NCBI RefSeq assembly: GCF_024171885.1
Contig: NZ_JAMTCP010000049.1
Coordinates: forward strand, 1-47,200
DNA: 47,200 bases
Direction: 5' to 3'
Source of the DNA: Streptoalloteichus tenebrarius
Lineage (GTDB): Bacteria > Actinomycetota > Actinomycetes > Mycobacteriales > Pseudonocardiaceae
Shown: piece after piece, positions 15,714 to 23,870 of the stretch
Numbering within the stretch: position 1 is the stretch's first letter
Layout: each line of letters starts with the position of its first letter
Program-made: the position numbers and the translations under genes
The notes under the pieces: model-generated
What the model was told of the DNA's origin: nothing
Seen by the model: only the letters and a program-made list of their open reading frames with translations
The model's database searches: none

Positions 15714-16901
15714 TCAGGCCCGGAGGAGGAACCGGCCGAAGTGCGGCACGGTGAACGCGATCCGCCCCCGCTCCGCCGAGAACACCAGTCCCTTCTTCAG
15801 CAGGCTGTCCCTGGCCGGCGACAGCGACGACGGCCGGCGCCCCAGCCGCTCGGCCACCCCGGCGGTGGCCACCGCCTCGTCCCTGCCCTCGGTCAGCTCG
15901 GCCATCGCCACCAGGTACTCCCGCTCGGCGGGCGTCGCCCGCTCGTAGCGGGAGCCGAAGAAGCCCACGGCCAGCTCGGCGTCGGCCTCCGGCGCGGCCA
16001 CGGCCACGTCCTCGGCGGTGATCGGGTTCGTCGGCGCGGCGTCCCAGGTCGCCTTGCCGTACGCCTGCACGAAGTACGGGTAGCCGCCCGAGGCCTCGAA
16101 CAGCGCCTCCACCGCGCCCGGGGTGATCTCCACGCCCTCGCGTCCGACCGGCGCCGTGACCGCCCGGTCGTGCGCCGAGCGCGTCAGCCGGTCGACGGCC
16201 ACGTACCGGAACAACCGCTCCGAGTACGACTTGCTCGCTGACAGCACCGCCGGCAGGTGGGGCAGCCCGGCGCCCACCACGACCAGCGGCGCGCCCGACT
16301 GGGCCAGCTCGTGGCAGGCGGCGCAGAGCGCCGAGACGTCCTCGGGGCGGACGTCCTGCATCTCGTCCACCAGGAGCGCGACCCCGGTCCCCACGTCGGC
16401 GGCCAGGTCGGCGACGTCGGTGAACAGCTCGACCAGGTCGATCTCCATGTCGCCGGAGTCGGCCCTGCCGCGTGCGGCCGGCACGTCGATGCCCGGCTGC
16501 CAGCGGTCCCGGAGCCTGGCCCCGTCCGCGTTCGCCCTGAGCGCGAACGCCTTGAGCACGCCGAGCACGGCGTCCACCCGGTCGGGCGCGCGGTGGCGCA
16601 CCGCGAGATCGCGGACCGCGCGGTGGAGGGCCATCGCCACCGGCCGCCGCAGCCCCACCTCGGGGCGGGCCTCGACCTTGCCGGTGCCCCAGCCGCGCCG
16701 CAGCGCCATCGAGCGGAGCTCCCCGAGCAGGACCGTCTTGCCCACGCCCCGGAGGCCGGTCAGCACGAGGCTCCGCTCCGGCCGCCCCCGCGCCACGCGT
16801 TCCAGCACGACCTCGAACGCCGACAGCTCACGGTCCCGGCCGGCCAGCTCGGGCGGGCGCTGGCCGGCGCCGGGTGCGAACGGGTTGCGCACCGGGTCCA
16901 C
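15714..16901 (-). CDS. AAA/STAND-type ATPase with C-terminal winged helix
   Basis: This 395-residue P-loop ATPase has Walker A GLRGVGKT near residue 50, Walker B VALLVDEMQD, and a sensor-like PLVVVGAGLPHLP. The C-terminal ~70 residues look like a winged helix (VAERLGRRPSSLSPARDSLLKKGLV). It resembles archaeal-type/ATPase_2 and MalT-like regulatory ATPases, which bind nucleic acid or act as signal switches; no partner gene is present. The GTG has no ribosome binding site, but TAACGT lies six bases upstream (16908-16913), so the mRNA is probably leaderless. A 6-bp inverted repeat overlaps that promoter. Confidence 0.82.
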   Translation of the reverse strand: MDPVRNPFAPGAGQRPPELAGRDRELSAFEVVLERVARGRPERSLVLTGLRGVGKTVLLGELRSMALRRGWGTGKVEARPEVGLRRPVAMALHRAVRDLAVRHRAPDRVDAVLGVLKAFALRANADGARLRDRWQPGIDVPAARGRADSGDMEIDLVELFTDVADLAADVGTGVALLVDEMQDVRPEDVSALCAACHELAQSGAPLVVVGAGLPHLPAVLSASKSYSERLFRYVAVDRLTRSAHDRAVTAPVGREGVEITPGAVEALFEASGGYPYFVQAYGKATWDAAPTNPITAEDVAVAAPEADAELAVGFFGSRYERATPAEREYLVAMAELTEGRDEAVATAGVAERLGRRPSSLSPARDSLLKKGLVFSAERGRIAFTVPHFGRFLLRA

Positions 16902-16907
16902 GCTGGG

Positions 16908-16939
16908 ACGTTATCGGTCTCTCTAGACGCTTCCCGATA
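16908..16939 (-). promoter_or_regulatory. leaderless promoter and overlapping inverted repeat of the ATPase gene
   Basis: On the minus strand the -10 TAACGT (16908-16913) ends six bases before the GTG. TATCGG (16912-16917) and CCGATA (16934-16939) form an inverted repeat that overlaps the -10 and encloses TCTAGA (16922-16927), the same hexamer found twice behind the gene. Autoregulation by the winged-helix ATPase is conceivable. Confidence 0.45.
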
Positions 16940-17292
16940 TCTGGACAGAAGGCGCGATGAGCATCCTTCGTCCGGGTGGCGCGAGGCGCGCTGGGGTGGT
17001 CGCCAGATGGCCGCTCGACCACGTCAGGAGCGCACCGGGAACGGGGGGACCTCGCGCGCATCGAGTGCCGCGGAGGCGGCTGCCGCGACCTGACCCGCTA
17101 CCGCGTCCGCGACGGTTTCACCCTCGGTCGCGGTTCCACGTTCGGAGAAGGGTCAGGGCAGGTCCCAGGGCCAGCGGATGGGGACTTCGCCCAGCCAGGG
17201 CGTCAGGACGGCGTCTGGATCGGCGGGAGGAGGATCAGGAGGGCGTCAACGGGGTTCCGGGACCCGCAGGGGGCGGTCGCAGAGTCCGTGAC
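16940..17292. other. long 5' region of the permease gene
   Basis: About 350 bp precede the chosen permease start. The permease frame stays open back to 16957, but that part is Arg/Pro-rich without a membrane protein character, so I treat it as untranslated or upstream DNA. I looked for conserved ydaO (c-di-AMP) riboswitch segments and did not recognise them. Confidence 0.4.
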
Positions 17293-19218
17293 GTGGCAAC
17301 AGAATCGGCGGACAAACCCCCATCGGTCCTCGCCAGGACCGGCGCCGTCGCCCGGGGCGAGCACCGCTTCCGCCTCGGCGTCCTGACCGGCGTGGCCGCG
17401 CTCGGCCTCGACGCGCTGGCCTCGGTCTCCTACGGCCCGGAGCAGGTCGTGTTCGGCCTGGCCGACGCCGGCGCGGCCGGTGTCGCGTGGACGCTCCCGG
17501 TGACGGCCGCGATCGTCGGGCTGCTCGCCCTGCTCGTCCTCGCCTACCGCCAGGTGATCACCGCCTACCCGGACGGCGGCGGCGCGTACACCGTGTCGCG
17601 CCGCAACCTCGGGCAACGCGCCGGGCTGGTCGCCGCCGCCTCGTTGATCATCGACTACGTGCTGAACGCGGCCGTGTCCGTGGCCGCGGGGGTGGCCGCG
17701 CTGACCTCGGCCGTGCCGGCGTTGCTGCCGTGGACGACCGAGCTGTGCCTCCTCGCGCTGGCGGTGATCACCCTGGTGAACCTCCGGGGTGTCGCGGCGA
17801 GCGCCAGGGCCTTCGCGTTGCCCGCCGTGGTGTTCGTGGTGGCGCTGGTCGGCGTCGTCGTGGTGGGCCTGGTCAGGGGAGCGCCGCTCACCCCGCTGCC
17901 CGCCCCGGGTCCCGCCCACGGCACGGCCGGCGTCGGCCTGCTGCTGATCGTCGCGGCGTTCGCCAACGGCTGCTCCGCCCTGACCGGAGTGGAGGCCATC
18001 GCCAACGCCACCCCGGCCTTCCGGTCCCCCGCGCCCCGCCGCGCGGCCCGCGCCGAGGCGGTGCTCGGGCTCCTGCTCGGCGGGTTGCTGCTCGGACTGG
18101 CCGCGCTGGTCGAGCGGTTCGACGTGCGCCCCGTGGAGGGGCGGACGCTGTTGTCGCTGCTCGTCGAGGGCTCGTTCGGCACCGGGATCGGCTACCTCGT
18201 CGTGCAGCTCGCGACGGTGACGTTGCTGGCGCTGGCCGCCAACACCTCGTTCGGCGGCCTCCCGGTGCTCGCGGCCCGCCTGTCCAGGGACCACTTCCTG
18301 CCACACGCGTTCGGCCTCCGCGCCGACCGGCTCGTGCACCGCGCCGGTGTGCTCGTGCTCGCCGCCCTCAGCGCCGTCCTGCTGGTGGCCACGGGCGGAC
18401 GGCTGGACCTGCTCGTGCCGATGTTCGCGATCGGCGTCTTCGTCGGGTTCGCCCTGTGCCAGACGGGGATGACGCGGCACTGGCTGCGCACCCGGGGGCC
18501 GGGGTGGCGGTGGCGGCTCGCCCTCAACGCCACCGGCGCGGCGCTGACCGCCGCCTGCGCGGTCGTGGTCACCGCCGTGAAGTTCACGGCCGGCGCGTGG
18601 CTCGTCGCGGTGGTGCTCCCGCTGCTCGTCCTGCTGCTGACCAGGGTGAACCGGGCGTACCAGGCGATCGGGCGCGCGTTGGGCCTCGGCGCCCCGCCGG
18701 AGCGCCCCCGGCGCGACGAGTCCGTGGTCGTGGTCCCGGTGACCGGCCTGTCCGTGCTGACCTCCCGCTGTCTGTCCACGGCGATGTCCCTCGGCGAGCG
18801 CGTGGTCGCGGTCCACGTCGTCACCGGGGACGTCGGACCCGGCGCCGCCGAGCTTCAGCGCGAGTGGGAGGCGTGGCACCCGGACGTGCCGCTGACGTTG
18901 GTCGAGCGCGGCCCAGGAGGGGTGGGCCCGACCATCGCCCGCTGGGTGGCGGCCCGACAGGAGCGGCACGTGCTGGTGCTGGTCGGCGAGGTGCGCCCGC
19001 GCCGCTGGTGGCACCGCGCGCTGCACAACGGCCAGGGCGCGGCGATCGCCAGGGCCGTCGGCCGGCTGGGCGTCGCGGTGTGCCGGCTCCAGCACCCGCT
19101 CCACCTGCCGCCGGCCCCTCCTCGGTCCGCGCCGCCCCGCGCCGCCCTGACCGGGTCGCCCGTTCACCCTGACGTTCACCCTGACGATGACGAGATCGTT
19201 GCGCGTCGGTCCGGTTGA
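17293..19218 (+). CDS. APC-superfamily permease, KimA/YdaO-like
   Basis: The 641-residue product has about 12 membrane segments followed by a soluble C-terminal domain of ~150 residues. The region VSYGPEQVVFGLADAGAAG, then LAYRQVITAYPDGGGAYTV and IIDYVLNAAVSVAAGVAAL, resembles the KimA (YdaO) branch, whose Bacillus subtilis member imports potassium with protons and is inhibited by c-di-AMP. The C-terminal part (ESVVVVPVTGLSVLTSRCLSTA onward) looks USP-like, consistent with nucleotide control. An amino-acid substrate remains possible. The GTG at 17293 is chosen because family similarity starts soon after; the Shine-Dalgarno sequence is weak. Confidence 0.8.
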   Translation: MATESADKPPSVLARTGAVARGEHRFRLGVLTGVAALGLDALASVSYGPEQVVFGLADAGAAGVAWTLPVTAAIVGLLALLVLAYRQVITAYPDGGGAYTVSRRNLGQRAGLVAAASLIIDYVLNAAVSVAAGVAALTSAVPALLPWTTELCLLALAVITLVNLRGVAASARAFALPAVVFVVALVGVVVVGLVRGAPLTPLPAPGPAHGTAGVGLLLIVAAFANGCSALTGVEAIANATPAFRSPAPRRAARAEAVLGLLLGGLLLGLAALVERFDVRPVEGRTLLSLLVEGSFGTGIGYLVVQLATVTLLALAANTSFGGLPVLAARLSRDHFLPHAFGLRADRLVHRAGVLVLAALSAVLLVATGGRLDLLVPMFAIGVFVGFALCQTGMTRHWLRTRGPGWRWRLALNATGAALTAACAVVVTAVKFTAGAWLVAVVLPLLVLLLTRVNRAYQAIGRALGLGAPPERPRRDESVVVVPVTGLSVLTSRCLSTAMSLGERVVAVHVVTGDVGPGAAELQREWEAWHPDVPLTLVERGPGGVGPTIARWVAARQERHVLVLVGEVRPRRWWHRALHNGQGAAIARAVGRLGVAVCRLQHPLHLPPAPPRSAPPRAALTGSPVHPDVHPDDDEIVARRSG

Positions 19219-19233
19219 CGGTTCGCTGGAGCC

Positions 19234-19839
19234 ATGGCCGAAGTGGTGACCAGGGGCAGCGGCGAGACCGAGCGCACCGCCGACCGGGCGGAGCTGTGGG
19301 TGACCTTCGCCGCCAGGGGGAGCGACAGGGCCGAGGCGGTGACCGCGCTGAACACGCGGATCGCCGACGTCGAGCCGCTGCTCGCGATGCCCGGCGTCGA
19401 CGTGCGCTCCCGCCAGCTCGCCGTGATGGAGAACTGGGAGCGCGACCGGGTCTCCGGCGCGCGGGCCGAGCAGCGCTACGTGCTCAGGGTGAGCGACTCG
19501 GGCCGGCTGGAGGAGCTGGTCGGCCGCCTGGTCGCGGCCGAGCCCGCGTCGCTGAGCGGCCCGAACTGGGAGCTGGCCGACGACCACGAGGCCGTGTGGG
19601 AGGCCCAGCACAGGGCGGTGGCGGACGCCCGCCGGCGCGCCGAGGGGTACGCCGCGGCGCTGGGCGCGCGGCTCGGCCCGTTGCTGCGCCTGACCGACGG
19701 GGCGGACGGCGCGGGCACGTTCGCCGGCGCGGCGCGGGCCTACGAGATGGCGGCGGTCGACGTCGGCGAGCTGAACCTGGAGCCGCAGCCGGTGACGATC
19801 ACGGCGCAGTGCACGGCGACCTGGGCGCTCCTGGACTGA
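19234..19839 (+). CDS. SIMPL-domain (DUF541) protein
   Basis: The 201-residue product is a compact SIMPL/DUF541 protein: GSGETERTADRAELWVTF at the start, ALNTRIADVEPLL, and a C-terminal YEMAAVDVGELNLEPQPVTITA strand segment. Proteins with this fold form ring-like oligomers or act in the envelope, and their function is generally unclear. No signal peptide is visible, unlike many relatives. The ATG at 19234 lies 15 bp after the permease stop, so co-transcription is likely. Confidence 0.85.
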   Translation: MAEVVTRGSGETERTADRAELWVTFAARGSDRAEAVTALNTRIADVEPLLAMPGVDVRSRQLAVMENWERDRVSGARAEQRYVLRVSDSGRLEELVGRLVAAEPASLSGPNWELADDHEAVWEAQHRAVADARRRAEGYAAALGARLGPLLRLTDGADGAGTFAGAARAYEMAAVDVGELNLEPQPVTITAQCTATWALLD

Positions 19840-19944
19840 CCGTGCCGGGCGCGCCCAGCCGCCCGCGCGCCGTCGACCGGCCTGGTCGCGGTGCTTTCCC
19901 CGGCCGCGCCCCGATCACCGAAGCGCGTTGCGTCTCCACTTAGG

Positions 19945-19956
19945 ACAGTCGACTGT
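19945..19956. promoter_or_regulatory. 12-bp perfect palindrome
   Basis: ACAGTCGACTGT lies in the gap between the convergent SIMPL and thiolase genes. It may be coincidental; no promoter is expected there. Confidence 0.25.
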
Positions 19957-19991
19957 GGACTGTGCTGGAGGCTCGGCGACCGGCTCGGCGC

Positions 19992-21272
19992 TCACTTCTC
20001 CAGGATCGCCGTGACGCCCTGGCCGCCAGCGGCGCAGATGGAGATGAGCCCACGCCCGCCGCCCCGCTCGTGCAGCGCCTTCGCCAGCGTGGCCACGATG
20101 CGACCGCCCGTGGCGGCGAAGGGGTGCCCCGCGGCGAGCGACGAGCCGTTGACGTTCAGGCGCGTCCGGTCGACCACGCCCAGCGGGCCGTCCAGGCCGA
20201 GTCGCTCCTTGCCGAACGCCGGGTCCTCCCACGCGCGGAGCGTGGCCAGGACCTGCGACGCGAACGCCTCGTGCATCTCGTACAGGTCGAAATCGCCGAG
20301 CCCGAGCCCGGCCCTGGCCAGCATGCGCGGCACCGCGTAGGCCGGCGCCATGAGCAGCCCCTCGTCGCCGTGCACGAAGTCGACGGCGGCGGTCTCGCAG
20401 TGCGTCAGGTACGCCAGCACGGGGAGCCGACGGGCCGCGGCCCACTCCTCACTGGCCAACAACACGACCGAGGCCCCGTCGCTGAGCGGCGTGGAGTTGC
20501 CCGCCGTCATCGTCGCCTTCTCCCCGTCGCCGAACACCGGCCGCAGGCGCGACAGCTTCTCCACCGTCGAGTCGGGGCGCAGGTTCTGGTCCCTGGTCAG
20601 GCCGAGGTAGGGCGTCACCAGGTCGTCGAAGAAACCGCGCTCGTAGGCGGCGGCCAGGTTCCGGTGGCTGGCCACGGCCAGCTCGTCCTGCTCCTGCCGG
20701 CCGATCCCCCAGCGCTCGGCGGTGACCGCGGCGTGCTCGCCCATGGACAGCCCGGTCCTGGGTTCGGCGTTGCGCGGGATGGCCGGGACGAGGTGGCGGG
20801 GGCGCAGCTTCGTGAGCAGGCGGAGCCGGGCCAGCGTCCCCTTCGTGCGGTTGATCCGCAGCAGGAGCTGGCGCAGGTCCTCGTTGACCCCGAGGGGCGC
20901 GTCGCTGGTCGTGTCCACCCCGCCGGCGACGCCGCTCTCGATCTGCCCGAGCGCGATCTTGTTGGCCACGGCGACGATCGCCTGGAGCCCGGTGCCGCAC
21001 GCCTGCTGGACGTCGTAGGCGGGGGTGTCCGGCGACAGCCGGCTGCCGAGGACGGACTCCCTGGCCAGGTTGAAGTCGCGGCTGTGCTTGAGGACCGCGC
21101 CGGCGACCACCTCGCCGAGGCGCTCGCCCCCCAGTCCGAACCGGGCGACCAGGCCGTCCAGCGCGGCGGTCAGCATGTCCTGGTTCGACGCGGTGGCGTA
21201 GGGGCCGTTGGACCGGGCGAAGGGGATCCTGTTGCCTCCGATGACTGCCACCCGGCGGACGCTCGCGACCAT
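19992..21272 (-). CDS. fadA2: FadA2-like acetyl-CoA acetyltransferase (thiolase)
   Basis: The 426-residue thiolase has the acyl-acceptor Cys C92 in QQACGTGLQ, the His of EMHEAFASQ, the NVNGSSLAAGHPFAATGGR segment and the second Cys in CAAGGQG. It catalyses reversible thiolytic cleavage or condensation of 3-oxoacyl-CoA. It is divergent from the FabG4-like gene as in mycobacteria, where fadA2 (Rv0243) faces fabG4-htdX. The ATG follows AGGGAGGT. The 76-bp divergent region holds two TetR-type operators, so both directions are probably repressed together. Confidence 0.93.
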   Translation of the reverse strand: MVASVRRVAVIGGNRIPFARSNGPYATASNQDMLTAALDGLVARFGLGGERLGEVVAGAVLKHSRDFNLARESVLGSRLSPDTPAYDVQQACGTGLQAIVAVANKIALGQIESGVAGGVDTTSDAPLGVNEDLRQLLLRINRTKGTLARLRLLTKLRPRHLVPAIPRNAEPRTGLSMGEHAAVTAERWGIGRQEQDELAVASHRNLAAAYERGFFDDLVTPYLGLTRDQNLRPDSTVEKLSRLRPVFGDGEKATMTAGNSTPLSDGASVVLLASEEWAAARRLPVLAYLTHCETAAVDFVHGDEGLLMAPAYAVPRMLARAGLGLGDFDLYEMHEAFASQVLATLRAWEDPAFGKERLGLDGPLGVVDRTRLNVNGSSLAAGHPFAATGGRIVATLAKALHERGGGRGLISICAAGGQGVTAILEK

Positions 21273-21307
21273 CCCGACCTCCCTGGGGACTCCCTGTTGC
21301 CGTGAAC

Positions 21308-21337
21308 CTACTCCAGAGTAGGCTTACTTGCGAGTAG
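21308..21337. promoter_or_regulatory. paired TetR-type operators in the thiolase/FabG divergent promoter
   Basis: CTACTCCAGAGTAG (21308-21321; extended arms CCTACTC and GAGTAGG are perfect) and TTACTTGCGAGTAG (21324-21337) have centres 16 bp apart. Both fit YTACY-N4-RGTAR. The same pair with the same 16-bp spacing stands in front of the TetR and SCP2 genes at 24610-24639. Confidence 0.85.
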
Positions 21338-21348
21338 GGAGGCGTCAC

Positions 21349-22680
21349 ATGGCAGATCGGTACCAGCGGTTCGCGTCCACCGGCCCCGGCCGCCTGCTCG
21401 TCCGGCGACTGGGCCTGCCCAACCCCGTCCCGCTGCGGCGGCACCGCCCCGGCGATCCGCTGGTCCCCGCCCCGGTGCTGGTGGGCGGCGGGGGCCGGGT
21501 GACCGACGCGGTGCACGCGGCGCTCAGGTCCGCGCGGGTCGACACCCGCTCCACCCCCGAGTCCGACGCCCGCTACGGCGCGCTCGTCCTCGACGCGACC
21601 AGCATCGTCGACAGCCGCGGCCTCCGCGCGCTCTACGACTTCTTTCACCCGGTCGTCCGAGGGCTGACGAGCTGCGGACGACTGATCGTGATCGGCACTC
21701 CTCCCGACCAGTGCGACGACAGCCGGGAGGCCACCGCGCAGCGCGCGGTGGAGGGCTTCGTCCGCTCGATGGGCAAGGAACTGCGCCGGGGCAGCACCGC
21801 CCAGCTCGTCACCGTGTCCGTGGGCGCCGAACACGCCGTCGAGTCGACCTTGCGGTTCCTGCTCTCCGGCCGCTCCGCCTACGTGTCCGGCCAGGTCGTG
21901 CGGATCGACCCCGTCGGCGCCGTCCCCGAGGTCGACTGGGACCGCCCCCTCGCCGGGCGGACCGCCCTCGTCACCGGCGCGTCCCGTGGCATCGGCGCGG
22001 CGATCGCCGAGGTCCTCGGCCGCGACGGCGCGCACGTGGTCTGCCTCGACGTCCCCGCCCAGGGCCAGGACCTCAGCGCCGTCGCGAACCGGGTCGGCGG
22101 GTCGGCCCTCCAACTCGACATCACCGCCGACCACGCGCCGGGACGCCTCGCCGAACACCTGAGGGACCGGCACGACGGAGTCGACATCGTCGTCCACAAC
22201 GCCGGGATCACCAGGGACAGGACGCTGGCCAAGATGACCGAGGCGCAGTGGGACAGCGTGCTCGCGGTCAACCTGACGGCGCAGGAACGCCTCAACGACG
22301 CGCTCCTCGGCGCCGACGTCCTCCGGCGCGGCGGGCGCGTCATCGGGGTCTCCTCGATCGCGGGCATCGCCGGCAACGTCGGGCAGGCCAACTACGCGAC
22401 CTCCAAGGCAGGGGTGATCGGCATGGTGCGCTCGTTGGCCCCGGTCCTCGCGGCGCGGGACGTGACGATCAACGCGGTGGCGCCCGGCTTCATCGAGACG
22501 CGGATGACCGCGGCGATCCCGCTGTTCCTGCGCGAGGCGGGCCGCCGCATGAACAGCATGTCCCAGGGCGGCCTGCCGGTGGACGTCGCCGAGACGGTCG
22601 CGTGGTTCGCCAACCCCGCGTCCACCGGGGTGAACGGCAACGTCGTGCGGGTCTGCGGCCAGAGCCTGCTGGGGGCGTGA
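21349..22680 (+). CDS. fabG4: FabG4-like high-molecular-weight 3-oxoacyl reductase
   Basis: The 443-residue SDR has an N-terminal flavodoxin-like domain (~1-195) that lacks catalysis and a C-terminal Rossmann domain starting LAGRTALVTGASRGIG (202-216). The active site is S336 (VSSIAG), Y349 and K353 (YATSK). This is the HMwFabG layout of mycobacterial FabG4 (Rv0242c), an NADH-dependent 3-oxoacyl-CoA/ACP reductase. The ATG at 21349 has GGGAGG at ideal distance; a TTG seven codons upstream lies inside the second operator and is unlikely. The hydratase start overlaps its stop by one base. Confidence 0.93.
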   Translation: MADRYQRFASTGPGRLLVRRLGLPNPVPLRRHRPGDPLVPAPVLVGGGGRVTDAVHAALRSARVDTRSTPESDARYGALVLDATSIVDSRGLRALYDFFHPVVRGLTSCGRLIVIGTPPDQCDDSREATAQRAVEGFVRSMGKELRRGSTAQLVTVSVGAEHAVESTLRFLLSGRSAYVSGQVVRIDPVGAVPEVDWDRPLAGRTALVTGASRGIGAAIAEVLGRDGAHVVCLDVPAQGQDLSAVANRVGGSALQLDITADHAPGRLAEHLRDRHDGVDIVVHNAGITRDRTLAKMTEAQWDSVLAVNLTAQERLNDALLGADVLRRGGRVIGVSSIAGIAGNVGQANYATSKAGVIGMVRSLAPVLAARDVTINAVAPGFIETRMTAAIPLFLREAGRRMNSMSQGGLPVDVAETVAWFANPASTGVNGNVVRVCGQSLLGA

Positions 22681-23522
22681 TGGCGACCCACACGCTGGCC
22701 CGCGCGCCCGAACTCGGCGCGCTCTACCGCAGGGCGGTGCTGCCCCGGCTGCGCCGCCGGAGCCGGGACCTGCCCGACTCCGCGCTGGAGCTGCCGGCCG
22801 TCCCGGTCGACGTGGAGCACCTCGCCGCCTACGCGCGCGTGTGTGGCTTCCGCCTTCGCGACGAGCTTCCGGCGACCTACCCGCACGTGGTGGCGTTCCC
22901 GTTGGCCGTGCGGCTCATGGCGGACCCGTCGTTCCCGTTCCCGCTGCCCGGCCTCGTGCACGTCCGGAACCAGATCACCCAGGTCCGTCCGCTCCGGGTG
23001 GACGAGGAGCACACCCTGCGGGTGCGCGCGGTCGACCTGCGGCCCCACGAACGCGGGCAGCAGTTCGACGTGGTGGCCGAGGCGCTGGTCGGGACGGAGG
23101 TGGTGTGGCGCGACGTCAGCACCTACCTGCGCCGATCCGGCGGGCGGAGCGGCGCCGGGAGGAGCGAGCGGCGCGAGACGCCCCCGGCGAGCGCCCTGTG
23201 GCGCGTGCCCGCCGACATCGGCCGCCGGTACGCGGCCGTCTCCGGCGACCGGAACCCCATCCACCTCAGCCGGCTCGCCGCCAGGGCGTTCGGCTTCCCC
23301 CGCGCCATCGCGCACGGGATGTGGACGAAGGCCCGCTGCCTCGCGGCCCTGGAGGGCCGCCTGCCCGACGCCTTCGTCGTCGACGTCCACTTCAGGGCCC
23401 CGGTCCTGCTCCCCTCCCGGGTGGCCTTCTCCGCCCACGAGGACGCCAGCGGCTGGACCTTCGGGCTCCACGGCGCGAACAGGGGGAAACCCCACCTCAC
23501 GGGCAACATCACCCGCGTCTGA
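22680..23522 (+). CDS. htdX: HtdX-like MaoC-family (R)-3-hydroxyacyl dehydratase
   Basis: The 280-residue protein has the double-hotdog layout of HtdX (Rv0241c, also 280 residues as I recall). The hydratase-2 motif is in the second half, SGDRNPIHLSRLAARAFGFPR followed by AIAHGM, providing the Asp/His pair. It would hydrate or dehydrate 3-hydroxyacyl thioesters next to the FabG4-like reductase. The ATG overlaps the fabG4 stop (TGATG), so translation is coupled. Order and overlap match the mycobacterial fabG4-htdX operon. A GC-rich hairpin follows at 23532-23558. Confidence 0.92.
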   Translation: MATHTLARAPELGALYRRAVLPRLRRRSRDLPDSALELPAVPVDVEHLAAYARVCGFRLRDELPATYPHVVAFPLAVRLMADPSFPFPLPGLVHVRNQITQVRPLRVDEEHTLRVRAVDLRPHERGQQFDVVAEALVGTEVVWRDVSTYLRRSGGRSGAGRSERRETPPASALWRVPADIGRRYAAVSGDRNPIHLSRLAARAFGFPRAIAHGMWTKARCLAALEGRLPDAFVVDVHFRAPVLLPSRVAFSAHEDASGWTFGLHGANRGKPHLTGNITRV

Positions 23523-23531
23523 CACGCGCCC

Positions 23532-23558
23532 GCGCGGAGGCCGGAGCGGCCCCCGCGC
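23532..23558. terminator. hairpin after htdX
   Basis: An 11-bp stem with one mismatch (GCGCGGAGGCC against GGCCCCCGCGC) and a GGAGC loop lies 9 bp after the htdX stop, followed by a GC-rich run and TTCTCTCGT. Confidence 0.6.
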
Positions 23559-23689
23559 GCGCGTTCTCTCGTGCCCTCATCAGAGCCCTAGGGGGGAGCG
23601 GAAGGCCCCACTCCCAACGTCGCATCCGGGTCTGACAGAACCGCGGGCCAGCGTGCGCCAGAACGGGTGACACGACGGGAAGAACCACC

Positions 23690-23789
23690 GATCGTGTGAT
23701 CGGGAACAGGCGCCGACCGTGTGATCGGGAAGAACCGCCGACCGTGAGATCTGGGACAGGCGCCGACCGTGTGATCGGGTACAGGCGCT
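23690..23789. repeat. 25-bp tandem repeat array, four full units
   Basis: Four units at 23690, 23715, 23740 and 23765 share GAYCGTGTGATCGGG followed by a ten-base tail that is AACAGGCGCC, AAGAACCGCC or a close variant; a decayed unit precedes them. Unit 1 with its flanking CC contains CCGATC-GTGT-GATCGG, a perfect 6-bp inverted repeat; units 2 and 4 have one mismatch. There are no spacers, so it is not CRISPR. It looks like an operator array or a minisatellite. Confidence 0.85.
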
Positions 23790-23870
23790 GTGCCGAGACT
23801 GGGGTCGCCCCGGCCGGGAGTGGCCAGAGGAGCCCCGCGCCCGCGACCTCGGCCGGCGGCGCGCCGCGAC

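Larger units (their letters stand above)
23523..23870. other. intergenic stretch between htdX and tetR with 25-bp tandem array
   Basis: This 348-bp gap between convergent genes holds a probable hairpin terminator at its left end and four to five copies of a 25-bp repeat (23690-23789, listed separately). I see no gene; the minus frame across it is only the TetR frame read through the repeats. Confidence 0.6.

Noticed and set aside
16940-17292. N-terminal extension of the permease, or a ydaO riboswitch
   Set aside because: The upstream in-frame translation is Arg/Pro-rich and unlike the family; conserved ydaO segments were not recognised.
19945-19956. ACAGTCGACTGT palindrome as a regulatory operator
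   Set aside because: It lies between convergent gene ends with no promoter, so it is listed only at low confidence and not raised as a finding.
23690-23789. CRISPR array
   Set aside because: The 25-bp units are directly contiguous, with no spacers and no cas genes.
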